A DNA stretch of 64,000 bases. Source: Elusimicrobia bacterium GWD2_63_28. Its GTDB lineage: Bacteria > Elusimicrobiota > Elusimicrobia > Elusimicrobiales > UBA9959. Made by a program: the position numbers and the translations under genes. The notes under the pieces are model-generated. The model searched no databases, was not told the origin of the DNA, and saw only the letters and a list, made by a program, of their open reading frames with translations. Location of the stretch: positions 1 through 64,000 of the forward strand of contig MGUI01000035.1 of NCBI GenBank assembly GCA_001799895.1. Direction: 5' to 3'. This document shows positions 1 through 7,655 of this stretch, piece by piece; positions within the stretch are counted from its first letter, which is position 1; each line of letters opens with the position of its first letter.

Positions 1-1556
1 CGTCACGGTGCTGGCGTTAAAGATATCGCGGCCGGCCAGGTTCAGCGGCTGGATAGCGGTATGGTTGCCCAGATTGTCGCCCTGCGGCAGGCCCACCGCG
101 CCGGACACGTCGCCGTAGATCTTGGCCGCGTAGACATTGCCGGGCGTGTAGATGTGGGAACTGACGTACACGCCGCCGTAATAGCCGGCCGTGGTGGAGG
201 AGATCTCCACATTGGGACTTAAATATGTTTTCGCCAGGGCCGCGCCTGCGGCGTTCGTAACGGTAACGCTGCTGGCGAAAGTCTTAACCCCGGTCAGGGT
301 CTGGCTGACGTTCAGCAGGTCCACGTTGGAGCTGAGGCGCGCGTCGGGCACGGTGCCGCTGGCCAGGGCCGAGGCGTCCAGGTCCGCCAGCCCGGCGCCG
401 CTGCCGCGGTACAGCCCGGCGTTGACCGTGCCCCCCGCCATGTTGAGGCCGGAGCTCAGCCACAGGCTGTAGCCGCCGGGGTCCCTGCCGGTGACGGTCA
501 GGGAGGAAACGTTGATGACCTGGTAGCCCGCCATGTTCAGCGCCTGGACAGCCGTATGGTTGCCCAGGTTATCGCCCTGAGGCAGGCCCTGGGCGTCGGA
601 GATGTCGCCGTAGATCTTGGCCGCGTAGACATTGCCGGGCGTGTAAATGTGGCTGGAAACATACACGCCGCCGTAATTGGCGGCGGTGGTGGAGGAGATC
701 TCCACGTTGGGATTCAGGTAGGCTTTGGGCAGCGAGGCGCCCGCGGCGTTCGTCACCGTTACGCTGCTGGCGAAAGTCTTTACGCCGGTGAGGGTCTGCG
801 CGGCGCTGAGCAGGTCGACGTTGGCGCTGAGGCGCGCGTCGGGCACGGTGCCGCTGGCCAGGGCCGAGGCGTTCAGGCCGGTGAGCGCGGCGCCGCTGCC
901 GCGGTACAGCCCGGCGTTGACCGTGCCCCCCGCCATGTTGAGGCCGGAGCTCAGCCACAGGCTGTAGCCGCCGGGGTCCTTGCCCGTGACGGTCAGGGAG
1001 GAAACGTTGACGACCTGGTAGCCCGCCATGTTCAGCGCCTGGATGGCCGTATGGTTGCCCAGGTTATCGCCCTGCGGCAGGCCCACCGCGCTGGACACGT
1101 CGCCGTAGATCTTGGCGGCGTAGACATTGCCGGGCGTGTAGATGTGGCTGGAAACATACACGCCGCCGTAGAAAGCGGCGGAGGCGGAAGAGAGGCTGAC
1201 GTTCTGCGCCAGGCGGGCGGCCGGCGCCGAGACGCCCAGGGCGGAGGTTACGGTCACGGAACTGGAGAAGGTTTTAAGGCCGGTTATGGTCTGCGCGTTG
1301 TTCGTCATCACCACGTTGCCGGACAGGCGGGCGTCGGGAACCGTGCCTGCAGCCAGGCTGGAGGCGTTAAGCGCGGTGACGGCCGCGCCGTTGCCGATGA
1401 GGCGGCCGGCGTTGACCGTGCCGCCGGCCATATTGATGCCGGAGCTCAGCCACAGGCTGTAGCCGCCGGGGTCCTTGCCGGTGACGGTCAGGGAGGAAAC
1501 GTTGATGACCTGGTAGCCCGCCATGTTCAGCGCCTGTACTGCCGTATGGTTGCCCA
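1..1556 (-). repeat. Tandem 495-bp coding repeats (three full copies plus a partial one)
   Basis: The ten bases atggttgccc (plus strand) occur at 61, 556, 1051 and 1546, exactly 495 bp apart each time. The block around cacaggctgtagccgccggg recurs at 461, 956 and 1451 with the same period. 495 bp is 165 codons, so the repeat is in frame with the surface-protein gene. Units taken from the LGNHTA motif are roughly 1556-1062, 1061-567, 566-72 and 71 to the edge. The copies nearer the left edge look more alike than the one closest to the gene start. Confidence 0.9.
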
Positions 1557-2556
1557 GATTGTCGCCCTGCGGCAGGCCCTGGGCGCCGGACACGTCGCCG
1601 ATGAACCTGTTGGCGTAAATGTAGCCGTCGCTGGTCATCCGGATGACGTTAGAGGCGCCGGTGGACACCATGATCATGTCGCGGGACTCGCCGGGGGCGC
1701 CGCGGGCCTCGAGGCCGCTGCCGTAGAACCAGCCGGCGGAGACGGAGGAGGCGATATTCACCCCGTAGCCCGGGCCGCCCAGGGTCAGCGTGGACCACGG
1801 GTTAATGCTGCCGTTGACCACCAGGTTGGTAGACACCGTCACCGCGGCGCTGCCCGGGCCGGAGGTGATGGAAGTGCCCGCCGACATGGTCAGGGCGCCC
1901 GTCAGCGTGAACGGCCCGAGGCTGTTGATGGCGTCCGACCCGTTGCCCGCGTGGGTGGGGGCGTGCGGTATGACGGAACCCGCCCCGGAGAGGGCCTCCC
2001 AGGTTATCCCGTTCCAGATCTTGAGTATGCGTTGCAGGGTATCCATCCACAGCTCGCCGAGGACGGGGTTGACCGGCGCGGTGGCCGTGTTGGTATAGCG
2101 CTTGCCGGAAAGCATCAGGGTATTGATGGAGTACGGGGTGGAGGTGATCTCCTCGCGCGGGGAAAGTTTAACGCCTTCTATTTCCAGCTCCAGCCAGAGG
2201 CTGCCGGTCTGCCAGTCGGAGATGACCGGCTCCAGGGAGACGCGGAACACGCCGGTGGAGATATGCACCGGCAGGGTGACGCTGGTCCACAGCGGCGCCA
2301 TGGAGGTGGACGAGGAGAAGACGCGGAAAACCATATCGCGGGTGCCGCTGATCAGGAAGCCGCCCTGGCGCAAATTGCCCTGGTAATTGAACTTGGTGGG
2401 AACTTCCGCGGAGGCGGAGGGCGTGAACTGGAGGAGGGCAAGGGCGAAAAACGCCAGGACGAGGGCCGCGCGCGGGCCCGCCCGGAACGCGCCCGGCAGG
2501 AAACCGCGCCAGGCCGGTGCTGCAGCCGCTTCCAACGGAATTTTATGGTTTTCCAT
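1..2556 (-). CDS. Repeat-containing secreted/surface protein, C-terminus beyond window
   Basis: An open frame of 852 codons runs from ATG 2556 to the left edge without a stop, so only the N-terminal part is seen. Residues 21-45 form a hydrophobic stretch ending in SASA, which reads as a signal peptide after an unusually long N-terminal region. Residues about 46-150 (beginning EVPTKFNYQGNLRQGG, ending near STPYS) resemble the N-terminal domain of bacterial fibre-like surface proteins. From about residue 335 the protein is a tandem array of 165-residue repeats rich in G, N, S, T and V, each holding QGDNLGNHTA and NMAGYQV motifs. The start lies 29 bp after the stop of the upstream secreted-protein gene, so the two are probably co-transcribed. 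A surface fibre or adhesin role is inferred; no enzyme motif is visible. Confidence 0.8.
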   Translation of the reverse strand, partial: MENHKIPLEAAAAPAWRGFLPGAFRAGPRAALVLAFFALALLQFTPSASAEVPTKFNYQGNLRQGGFLISGTRDMVFRVFSSSTSMAPLWTSVTLPVHISTGVFRVSLEPVISDWQTGSLWLELEIEGVKLSPREEITSTPYSINTLMLSGKRYTNTATAPVNPVLGELWMDTLQRILKIWNGITWEALSGAGSVIPHAPTHAGNGSDAINSLGPFTLTGALTMSAGTSITSGPGSAAVTVSTNLVVNGSINPWSTLTLGGPGYGVNIASSVSAGWFYGSGLEARGAPGESRDMIMVSTGASNVIRMTSDGYIYANRFIGDVSGAQGLPQGDNLGNHTAVQALNMAGYQVINVSSLTVTGKDPGGYSLWLSSGINMAGGTVNAGRLIGNGAAVTALNASSLAAGTVPDARLSGNVVMTNNAQTITGLKTFSSSVTVTSALGVSAPAARLAQNVSLSSASAAFYGGVYVSSHIYTPGNVYAAKIYGDVSSAVGLPQGDNLGNHTAIQALNMAGYQVVNVSSLTVTGKDPGGYSLWLSSGLNMAGGTVNAGLYRGSGAALTGLNASALASGTVPDARLSANVDLLSAAQTLTGVKTFASSVTVTNAAGASLPKAYLNPNVEISSTTAANYGGVYVSSHIYTPGNVYAAKIYGDISDAQGLPQGDNLGNHTAVQALNMAGYQVINVSSLTVTGRDPGGYSLWLSSGLNMAGGTVNAGLYRGSGAGLADLDASALASGTVPDARLSSNVDLLNVSQTLTGVKTFASSVTVTNAAGAALAKTYLSPNVEISSTTAGYYGGVYVSSHIYTPGNVYAAKIYGDVSGAVGLPQGDNLGNHTAIQPLNLAGRDIFNASTVT

Positions 2557-2585
2557 AATGCCGCCGCCCGTTTTTCCCGTGATTT

Positions 2586-3674
2586 CTACCATATTACCAT
2601 AAGTTTGCCGGTCTTGCTATTGGAACCGGAACTTACGCGCCAGATGTATACGCCGCTGGCCACTTTCTGGCCTGAATCGTTCTTTACGTCCCAGGCCAGC
2701 TTGGGTATCACCAGCCCCGCGGGGATGGGCAATTTCCTGACCAGGCGCCCGTCTATCGTATAGATTTCTATGTTCCCGCGCTGGGGCAGGTCCTTGAAGG
2801 TGATGCCGCCCCCCTCCGTGCCGGTCTGGCCGGCCCCGGGGCCGGCCTCGGGGCCGTTAGGCCTGAACGGCACCGGGTAGGCTATCACGTTCCGGACGGC
2901 CTCGCTGATGGAGCCCATGATGGCGTAAACGCCGGGCATGGTGAACTGGGAGGAGATGCGCTTGCCGCCGCCGCCGACATTGGGCATGCGCACCCAGGTG
3001 TCGTCCGAGGGGTCCAGCACCCAGTTCTGCAGGGTGTCCACGCGCACGGGCGGGTTGGTGCCGTCCATGTTGCCGTCGTTGTCGTCGTCGCGGTAGGACA
3101 TGGACAGCATGCCGCCGTTGTGGAAGCCGCCTTCCCAGCGCACCTCGTCGTCCACCACGTGCAGCTCTTTGAGATTGTTGGACCAGAGCTGCGACCAGGG
3201 GCCCTCGCTGGCCTCTATGCGCCGGGTGGCGTCCACTATGCGGTAGGGCTCGGCGACTATCGGCTCGTTTATCGGGTCCTTGCTCATCACGATGTCGAAC
3301 ATGTCCATGTCCACGAAATCGGCCGGCACGCTCAACTGCACTTCCGAATTCGTGGATTCGATGGAGCCGGACAGGCCCTTCTGGAAAGTCATGCGCGGCG
3401 GGTTGTAAAAGCCCACCCGGTTGGAATAATTTCCGCCGCGGCTGTTGCCCAGGTTATCCGGGGGCATGTGCGACTCGGAAATGCTGCCCCGGGACATGAA
3501 CTCCCCCCCGGTAAGGGCGGCGCCGCCGCCGGCGTCGAAGACCGAGGCTCCCAGCTGGTACCCGCCGCCCGTCATGGCCCGCAGGGGGGCGGGCCCGGCG
3601 TAAACGGCCAGGGCCGCGCCGGCCAGCAGGCCAGCGCAGCGCTTTAAATTAAACTTTCCCCGCGGCATTGCCAT
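2586..3674 (-). CDS. Secreted protein with FlgD-like C-terminal domain
   Basis: A 362-residue secreted protein of unknown role. I start it at ATG 3674, preceded by AGGGG at good spacing, rather than at a more upstream Met, because this start gives a clean signal peptide (basic MAMPRGKFNLKR, hydrophobic core, cleavage near PLRA). The mid-region has acidic turns such as DDDNDGNMDG that could bind calcium. The last ~70 residues have the pattern of FlgD-Ig-like domains: NIEIYTIDGRLVRKL, then WDVKNDSGQKVASGVYIWRV, ending GKLMVIW. Such domains occur at the C-termini of many secreted proteins and act as sorting or anchoring modules in some phyla. The repeat-protein gene starts 29 bp downstream, suggesting that both make one surface structure. 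Confidence 0.8.
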   Translation of the reverse strand: MAMPRGKFNLKRCAGLLAGAALAVYAGPAPLRAMTGGGYQLGASVFDAGGGAALTGGEFMSRGSISESHMPPDNLGNSRGGNYSNRVGFYNPPRMTFQKGLSGSIESTNSEVQLSVPADFVDMDMFDIVMSKDPINEPIVAEPYRIVDATRRIEASEGPWSQLWSNNLKELHVVDDEVRWEGGFHNGGMLSMSYRDDDNDGNMDGTNPPVRVDTLQNWVLDPSDDTWVRMPNVGGGGKRISSQFTMPGVYAIMGSISEAVRNVIAYPVPFRPNGPEAGPGAGQTGTEGGGITFKDLPQRGNIEIYTIDGRLVRKLPIPAGLVIPKLAWDVKNDSGQKVASGVYIWRVSSGSNSKTGKLMVIW

Positions 3675-3829
3675 AGTATCCCCTGATTTATCAAATAGTA
3701 TAACGGCCCGGGCCCCGGAAATCCCGAAGAAATCCCGAAGCCGGTCCGCGCTTAGATGATAGCAGCCGCCCATTTGGCAAAAGATTGCCTATTTGTTAAG
3801 ATAATATTAATGGACAACGAGGGCGGGAC

Positions 3830-4546
3830 GTGATTAAATTCGCGCTTTGGCTTATAACCCCTGACGCCGACCTGTCGGCCAGGTGGTACCGCGTTTTTTC
3901 CCGCGAATGCTTCCAGACCCTGATCTGCGCCTCCGTTGCCGAGTTCAAGCCTGACGCCGACACCTGGGGGCTGGTTTTCGTAGAGGCCGGCGCCGAAGGC
4001 CTGGGGTCCCCCGCCGAGCTGGCCGCCTTCCTGAAGGGCCGCAAGCATATTTCCGCCATAATTTTCTGCCCCCCCGCCAAGGCCTCCAACCAGCTGATCT
4101 CCGCCTTCCTGGAGAGCGGCGCCGACGATTTCATCCTGAGCGACCTCGACGAGAAGGTGCTGATCTCCAAGACCCGGGCCCACATACGCCGCCTGCTGCC
4201 TTCGCTGAACTCGGCCAGGACGCAGATCTGCTCGCGCTGCGGGGACATCGCCCTGGACAAGGCCCGGCGCACGCTGAAGACCGGCGTAGGCTCAAAAAAA
4301 GAAAAGACCATCGAGACGCTGACGCCGAAAGAATTCGACATTTTCTCGCTCCTGCTGGCCCACGAGGAAGAGGTGGTCTCCCGCGGCTACCTGATGGAAG
4401 AGGTCTGGAAGGACAAGTCCGGCAAGGTCAACACCGAAACCATCGACAAGCACGTCGAGACCCTGCGCAACAAGCTCGGCGACTACGGGCGCAAGATAAG
4501 GACCGTGTACGGCTCAGGCTACACATTCAAGGGCGGGGAGCGCTGA
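3830..4546 (+). CDS. OmpR/PhoB-type regulator with degenerate receiver
   Basis: A 238-residue protein with a receiver-like N-terminal half (about 1-120) and a winged-helix DNA-binding domain (about 145-236; ETLTPKEFDIFSLLLAHEEE, then YLMEEVWKD and VYGSGYTFKGG, as in PhoB/OmpR). The position expected for the phosphoacceptor Asp reads VFVEA, so Glu52 seems to replace Asp. A CSRCG pair lies in the linker. Translation probably starts at GTG 3830 after GAGGGCGGG; the nearby ATG at 3810 meets a stop within eight codons. It is the first gene of a plus-strand operon and sits 8 bp before an intact CheY-like receiver. DNA binding without classic phosphorylation is inferred from the missing Asp. Confidence 0.85.
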   Translation: MIKFALWLITPDADLSARWYRVFSRECFQTLICASVAEFKPDADTWGLVFVEAGAEGLGSPAELAAFLKGRKHISAIIFCPPAKASNQLISAFLESGADDFILSDLDEKVLISKTRAHIRRLLPSLNSARTQICSRCGDIALDKARRTLKTGVGSKKEKTIETLTPKEFDIFSLLLAHEEEVVSRGYLMEEVWKDKSGKVNTETIDKHVETLRNKLGDYGRKIRTVYGSGYTFKGGER

Positions 4547-4554
4547 GGAGAATT

Positions 4555-4929
4555 ATGAAAGTCCTGGTGGCTGACGACGACGATATTTTCAGGTCCCTGG
4601 TGACCGAGGTGCTGACCGAGGGCGGCTACGAAGTTTCCGCGCACGAGAACGGCCGCCTGGCCTGGGAACACCTGCAGGCCGAGGGCGCGGACATAGTCGT
4701 GCTCGACGTCAACATGCCCGAGATGGACGGCTTCGGCGTGCTGGCCAACATCCGCGGCGACGCGCGCTACAAGGGCCTGCCGGTGCTGATGCTGACGATC
4801 CGCGCTTTCGCGGAAGACCAGGTGCTGGGCTACGACAGCGGGGCCGACGACTACCTGACGAAGCCTTTCGATAACGACGTGCTGCTGGCCAGGGTAAAGG
4901 TCCTGGAGCGGCGCATACTCAACAGATAG
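4555..4929 (+). CDS. CheY-like single-domain response regulator
   Basis: A 124-residue stand-alone receiver domain with all hallmark residues: the acidic cluster DDDD at 7-10, phosphoacceptor Asp51 in VVLDVNMPEMDG, Thr81 in LMLT, and Lys103 in LTKPF. It has no output domain, so it must act through protein contacts. It lies 8 bp after the DNA-binding protein with the degenerate receiver and 9 bp before a small membrane protein. One reading is that this intact receiver carries the signal for its neighbour. No histidine kinase is encoded in this operon. Confidence 0.93.
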   Translation: MKVLVADDDDIFRSLVTEVLTEGGYEVSAHENGRLAWEHLQAEGADIVVLDVNMPEMDGFGVLANIRGDARYKGLPVLMLTIRAFAEDQVLGYDSGADDYLTKPFDNDVLLARVKVLERRILNR

Positions 4930-4938
4930 GGGAAAAAA

Positions 4939-5190
4939 ATGGACATCATACTCACAGTTTGCCTGATCATAGTGACCCTGGCCTTCGTGGCCCTGGTAGT
5001 GCAGGCCATCCTGACGCTGCAGCAGCTGCGCCACACGGCCAAGGCCGTGGAATACCTGGCGCTCAACGCCGACGGCAAGCTGACCGCGCTCGACCCGCTC
5101 ATCAGCGGGGTCAAGTCGGTCACCGCGGCCGTCTCCAGCGGCTGGTTCAAGGCCGCGCAGACCGTCTATGGCCTTTTCACGAGGGAATAA
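4939..5190 (+). CDS. Small single-span membrane protein (DUF948-like)
   Basis: An 83-residue protein with one N-terminal transmembrane helix (about 3-26, DIILTVCLIIVTLAFVALVV) and then an amphipathic helical stretch ending WFKAAQTVYGLFTRE. The layout resembles DUF948-type membrane proteins; I recognise no motif that gives a function. It is tightly packed in the operon: the next start codon follows its TAA stop directly. Confidence 0.75.
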   Translation: MDIILTVCLIIVTLAFVALVVQAILTLQQLRHTAKAVEYLALNADGKLTALDPLISGVKSVTAAVSSGWFKAAQTVYGLFTRE

Positions 5191-5682
5191 ATGGGCATCC
5201 TTAACCTGCTGAACACCATTTACGACGAGGAGATCCTGGCCAAGCTGGATTTCCTCAAGGGCATCAACCTCTTCGAGGGCATAAAGAAGCGCCAGCTGAT
5301 ACACGTGCTGGAGAGCCTGCAGGAGCGCACCTACCTCAAGGGAGAGACCATCTTCGCGCAGGGCGACATCGGCCGCGCGCTCTTCATAGTCTCCTCGGGG
5401 AAAATAGCGCTGTCGCGCCTGGACGCGGCCGCGCAGAAAGCCGAGGTCATCGCCGAGGTGAACCCCGGCGAGTTCTTCGGTGAGATGGCGCTTCTGGAGG
5501 AAATGCCCCGCACCGCCACCGCTACCGCCGCGGAGGACACCAAGGTCTTCATGCTGTTCAAGATCAAGCTGGATTCGCTGCTCTTCTCGCGCCCCAAGAT
5601 CGGCGTGGTGGTGGCCTCGCAGCTGGCCAGGATCCTTTCCGCCCGCCTGCGGGCCCTCCTGGAAAAGCCGGCGGAGAACTAA
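5191..5682 (+). CDS. Cyclic nucleotide-binding domain protein
   Basis: A 163-residue protein with one cNMP-binding (Crp/Fnr-type) domain at about 20-140. The beta-roll start GETIFAQGDIGRALFIVSSGKI and a phosphate-binding-cassette-like segment FFGEMALLEEMPRTATATA are visible; the Arg that would contact the cyclic phosphate is in PRTA. There is no C-terminal helix-turn-helix, so it is not a Crp-type transcription factor by itself. The ATG follows the preceding gene's TAA without a gap, indicating translational coupling. In this operon it may sense a nucleotide for the membrane proteins or regulators next to it; the partner is unknown. Confidence 0.88.
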   Translation: MGILNLLNTIYDEEILAKLDFLKGINLFEGIKKRQLIHVLESLQERTYLKGETIFAQGDIGRALFIVSSGKIALSRLDAAAQKAEVIAEVNPGEFFGEMALLEEMPRTATATAAEDTKVFMLFKIKLDSLLFSRPKIGVVVASQLARILSARLRALLEKPAEN

Positions 5683-5688
5683 CCCCCC

Positions 5689-6765
5689 ATGGCCTCCGAC
5701 ACCGCCCAGAAAAAGAGCTACGCCCAGTTCCTGCTGCCGGCCGTGATGGGGGCCGCGCTGCTGTATTTCATAGTGATGGCCAAGGGCGCCATCTTCCCCT
5801 TCATCCTCAGCGCGGCGCTGGCCTACGTGCTGAACCCGCTGATCTCCTACTTCGAGGTGCGCGGCATAAAGCGGGGCTACGCCGTGGTCGGGCTGTACCT
5901 GAGCGTGGGCGCGGTGCTGTCCATCGGCGTCTACCTGATGCTGCACTTCCTGTCCTACGACATCGAGTCCCTGCAGAAGTACTGGCCCACCTACGCCGAG
6001 CGGCTGCAGGCCTACGTCACCGACATGAACACGAGGATGGTAGCCAACTATCCCTTCCTCGCCAAGCTGGGGCTGGCGGCCAAGCTGCAGCATTTGCTGG
6101 AAATGGTGCCGCAGCTGCTGCTGTCGCTGCTGCCGGCGCTGACGCTGCTCTTCATCATCCCCTTCGTCACCTTCTTCCTGCTGGTGGGCGGCTCGGCCAT
6201 CATAGATTACCTGCTGGACCACCTGCCCTCGCGCCACGCCGAGCTGATCCTGCACGTGGCCTCGCGCATCGACGGCTCGCTGGGCAATTACCTGCGCGGC
6301 ATCCTGACCGAGGCCTTCGTGATCTTCCTGATAGCCTTCACCGGCCTGATGCTGATGGACCTGAACTACGCCGCGGTGATAGCCGTGCTGATAGGCTTCT
6401 CCAGCCTGATCCCGTACCTGGGCGCCATCGTCGGCGCCCTCCTCTCGTCGGTAGTGGCGTACCTGCAGTTCGGGGCCATTTTGCCCATCATCAAGATCCT
6501 CGCCTTCTTCACCGGCATCCGCTTCTTCGACGACTGGTTTTTGCAGCCCTACATCATGAAGAAAGCGGTGGACCTGAACCCCGCCGTGATCCTGCTGGCG
6601 CTGATGGCCGGCGCGGAGATAGGCGGCATCTGGGGCATAGTCTTCTCCATCCCGGTGACCTGCATCCTCAAGGAGCTGCTGCAGATAGCGGTGGAACTGC
6701 AGGAGACCGAGTTCCGCTGGAAGCCCAAGCCGGAGCCCACCCGCATCAGCATCCCCTACACCTGA
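5689..6765 (+). CDS. AI-2E family transporter (PerM/YdiK-like)
   Basis: A 358-residue integral membrane protein of the AI-2E/PerM family. It has the family layout: two or three N-terminal helices (LPAVMGAALLYFIVMA, FILSAALAYVLNPLISYF), a soluble segment at about 95-140, then a block of helices with the family hallmark FSSLIPYLGAIVGALLSS near residue 240 and DDWFLQPYIMKKAVDLNP after it. Members export autoinducer-2 or have been linked to ion or osmotic transport, so the substrate here is not known. It is the last gene of the operon and is followed by a strong terminator. Confidence 0.9.
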   Translation: MASDTAQKKSYAQFLLPAVMGAALLYFIVMAKGAIFPFILSAALAYVLNPLISYFEVRGIKRGYAVVGLYLSVGAVLSIGVYLMLHFLSYDIESLQKYWPTYAERLQAYVTDMNTRMVANYPFLAKLGLAAKLQHLLEMVPQLLLSLLPALTLLFIIPFVTFFLLVGGSAIIDYLLDHLPSRHAELILHVASRIDGSLGNYLRGILTEAFVIFLIAFTGLMLMDLNYAAVIAVLIGFSSLIPYLGAIVGALLSSVVAYLQFGAILPIIKILAFFTGIRFFDDWFLQPYIMKKAVDLNPAVILLALMAGAEIGGIWGIVFSIPVTCILKELLQIAVELQETEFRWKPKPEPTRISIPYT

Positions 6766-6784
6766 GCCCCGCCGGAAAATAAAA

Positions 6785-6815
6785 AAAGGGAACGTTTTAG
6801 CGTTCCCTTTTTTAT
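6785..6815 (+). terminator. Rho-independent terminator after the AI-2E transporter
   Basis: Stem AAAGGGAACG / CGTTCCCTTT around a short TTTTAG loop, followed by a T-rich tract. It sits 20 bp after the transporter stop. It also lies just past the 3' end of the convergent tRNA-Leu gene, so it may serve both strands. Confidence 0.9.
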
Positions 6816-6828
6816 TGGCCGAAAGTTA

Positions 6829-6912
6829 TGGGCGAGGAGGGAATCGAACCCTCATGACCGTGAGGCCGCAGGTTTTTGAGACCTGTGCGTCTACCAATTC
6901 CGCCACTCGCCC
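6829..6912 (-). tRNA. tRNA-Leu (anticodon CAA)
   Basis: On the minus strand the acceptor arms GGGCGAG and CTCGCCC pair, the D-arm has the GG-rich leucine pattern, and the anticodon arm is CAGGT-CTCAAAA-ACCTG, giving anticodon CAA. A long variable arm makes it a class II tRNA, and the T-loop TTCGATT is standard. Discriminator A73 fits leucine. CCA is not encoded. Confidence 0.95.
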
Positions 6913-6938
6913 GCACCGCTATTTTACAAAATTTACCG

Positions 6939-7646
6939 TTACTTCCCCGGGGCGCCCAGGCCCAGCAGGGCGTCCAGGCGCACCGGCTTCAGCCCCCGCC
7001 GGGCGGCTTCGTCGAGCAGCGCCTCCGTGACCTTGAGGTTTTTGCCTTTGTTCTTTCCCCCGCCGTCGTGCATCAGCAGGATGGCGCCCGGCTTGAGCGC
7101 CTTCAGGTACTCGGCCGCCATCTTGTCGTCGGACTGCCTGACCCAGTCGCTGCCGTAGGTCCAGTTGACCAGCGTGTAACCCAGGCGGCGGGCCGTCTCG
7201 CGCACCCAGGGGCGGTCGTAGCCGTTGGGCATGCGCAGCACCGTCGGGCGGATACCGCAGGCCGCCACCAGTGCCTTCTCAGCCTTATTGAGTTCCCCGG
7301 TCAGCACCGCCTCGCGGTCCTTAGCGTTCCCGATCTTGTACCAGTTCTTGTGCGTATCCGTGTGGCTGGCCACCAGGTGGCCCGCTCCGGCCAGCTTTTT
7401 CACCTGGGCGGGCTTGGCCCGGGCCGAGGACCCCAGGACGAAGAAGGCCGCTTTCACGCCGCGCTTGTCCAGCAGGGCCAGCAACTCGTCGGTGATCTGC
7501 CCGGGGCCGTCGTCGTAGGTGAGGGAGAATTCGTTTACCTTCGGGTCGCCGGCGGAGAAGAACTTGCCGGCGTGCGGGTTGCCGGCGGCGGAGCAGGTGC
7601 CGGCCAGGGCGAGGGTCAATACGGTGAGGATAGTTGTTTTCATCAT
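6939..7646 (-). CDS. Secreted polysaccharide deacetylase (NodB domain)
   Basis: A 235-residue protein with a short signal peptide (about 1-20, ending TCSAA) and a carbohydrate esterase 4 domain. Visible motifs are TYDDGP (catalytic base and metal Asp), SHTDTH (two metal-binding His), LRMPNG in place of the usual R-x-R-P-P motif, and LLMHDGGG with the late catalytic His. Such enzymes remove N-acetyl groups from peptidoglycan or other amino-sugar polymers in the periplasm or at the surface. It ends 26 bp from tRNA-Leu and lies 9 bp after the end of the ABC permease, so it may be the last gene of that operon. Confidence 0.92.
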   Translation of the reverse strand: MMKTTILTVLTLALAGTCSAAGNPHAGKFFSAGDPKVNEFSLTYDDGPGQITDELLALLDKRGVKAAFFVLGSSARAKPAQVKKLAGAGHLVASHTDTHKNWYKIGNAKDREAVLTGELNKAEKALVAACGIRPTVLRMPNGYDRPWVRETARRLGYTLVNWTYGSDWVRQSDDKMAAEYLKALKPGAILLMHDGGGKNKGKNLKVTEALLDEAARRGLKPVRLDALLGLGAPGK

Positions 7647-7655
7647 GTTGTCAGT

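Noticed and set aside
1-1556. CRISPR array
   Set aside because: The 495-bp period and open reading frame through all units show protein-coding repeats. No CRISPR-like short repeats were seen elsewhere in the window.
556-2763. 735-codon plus-strand open frame opposite the repeat protein
   Set aside because: It is antisense to a frame with a signal peptide and clear in-frame repeats, its composition is rich in V, G, A and R with no fold, and it runs into another gene. Typical GC-rich shadow.
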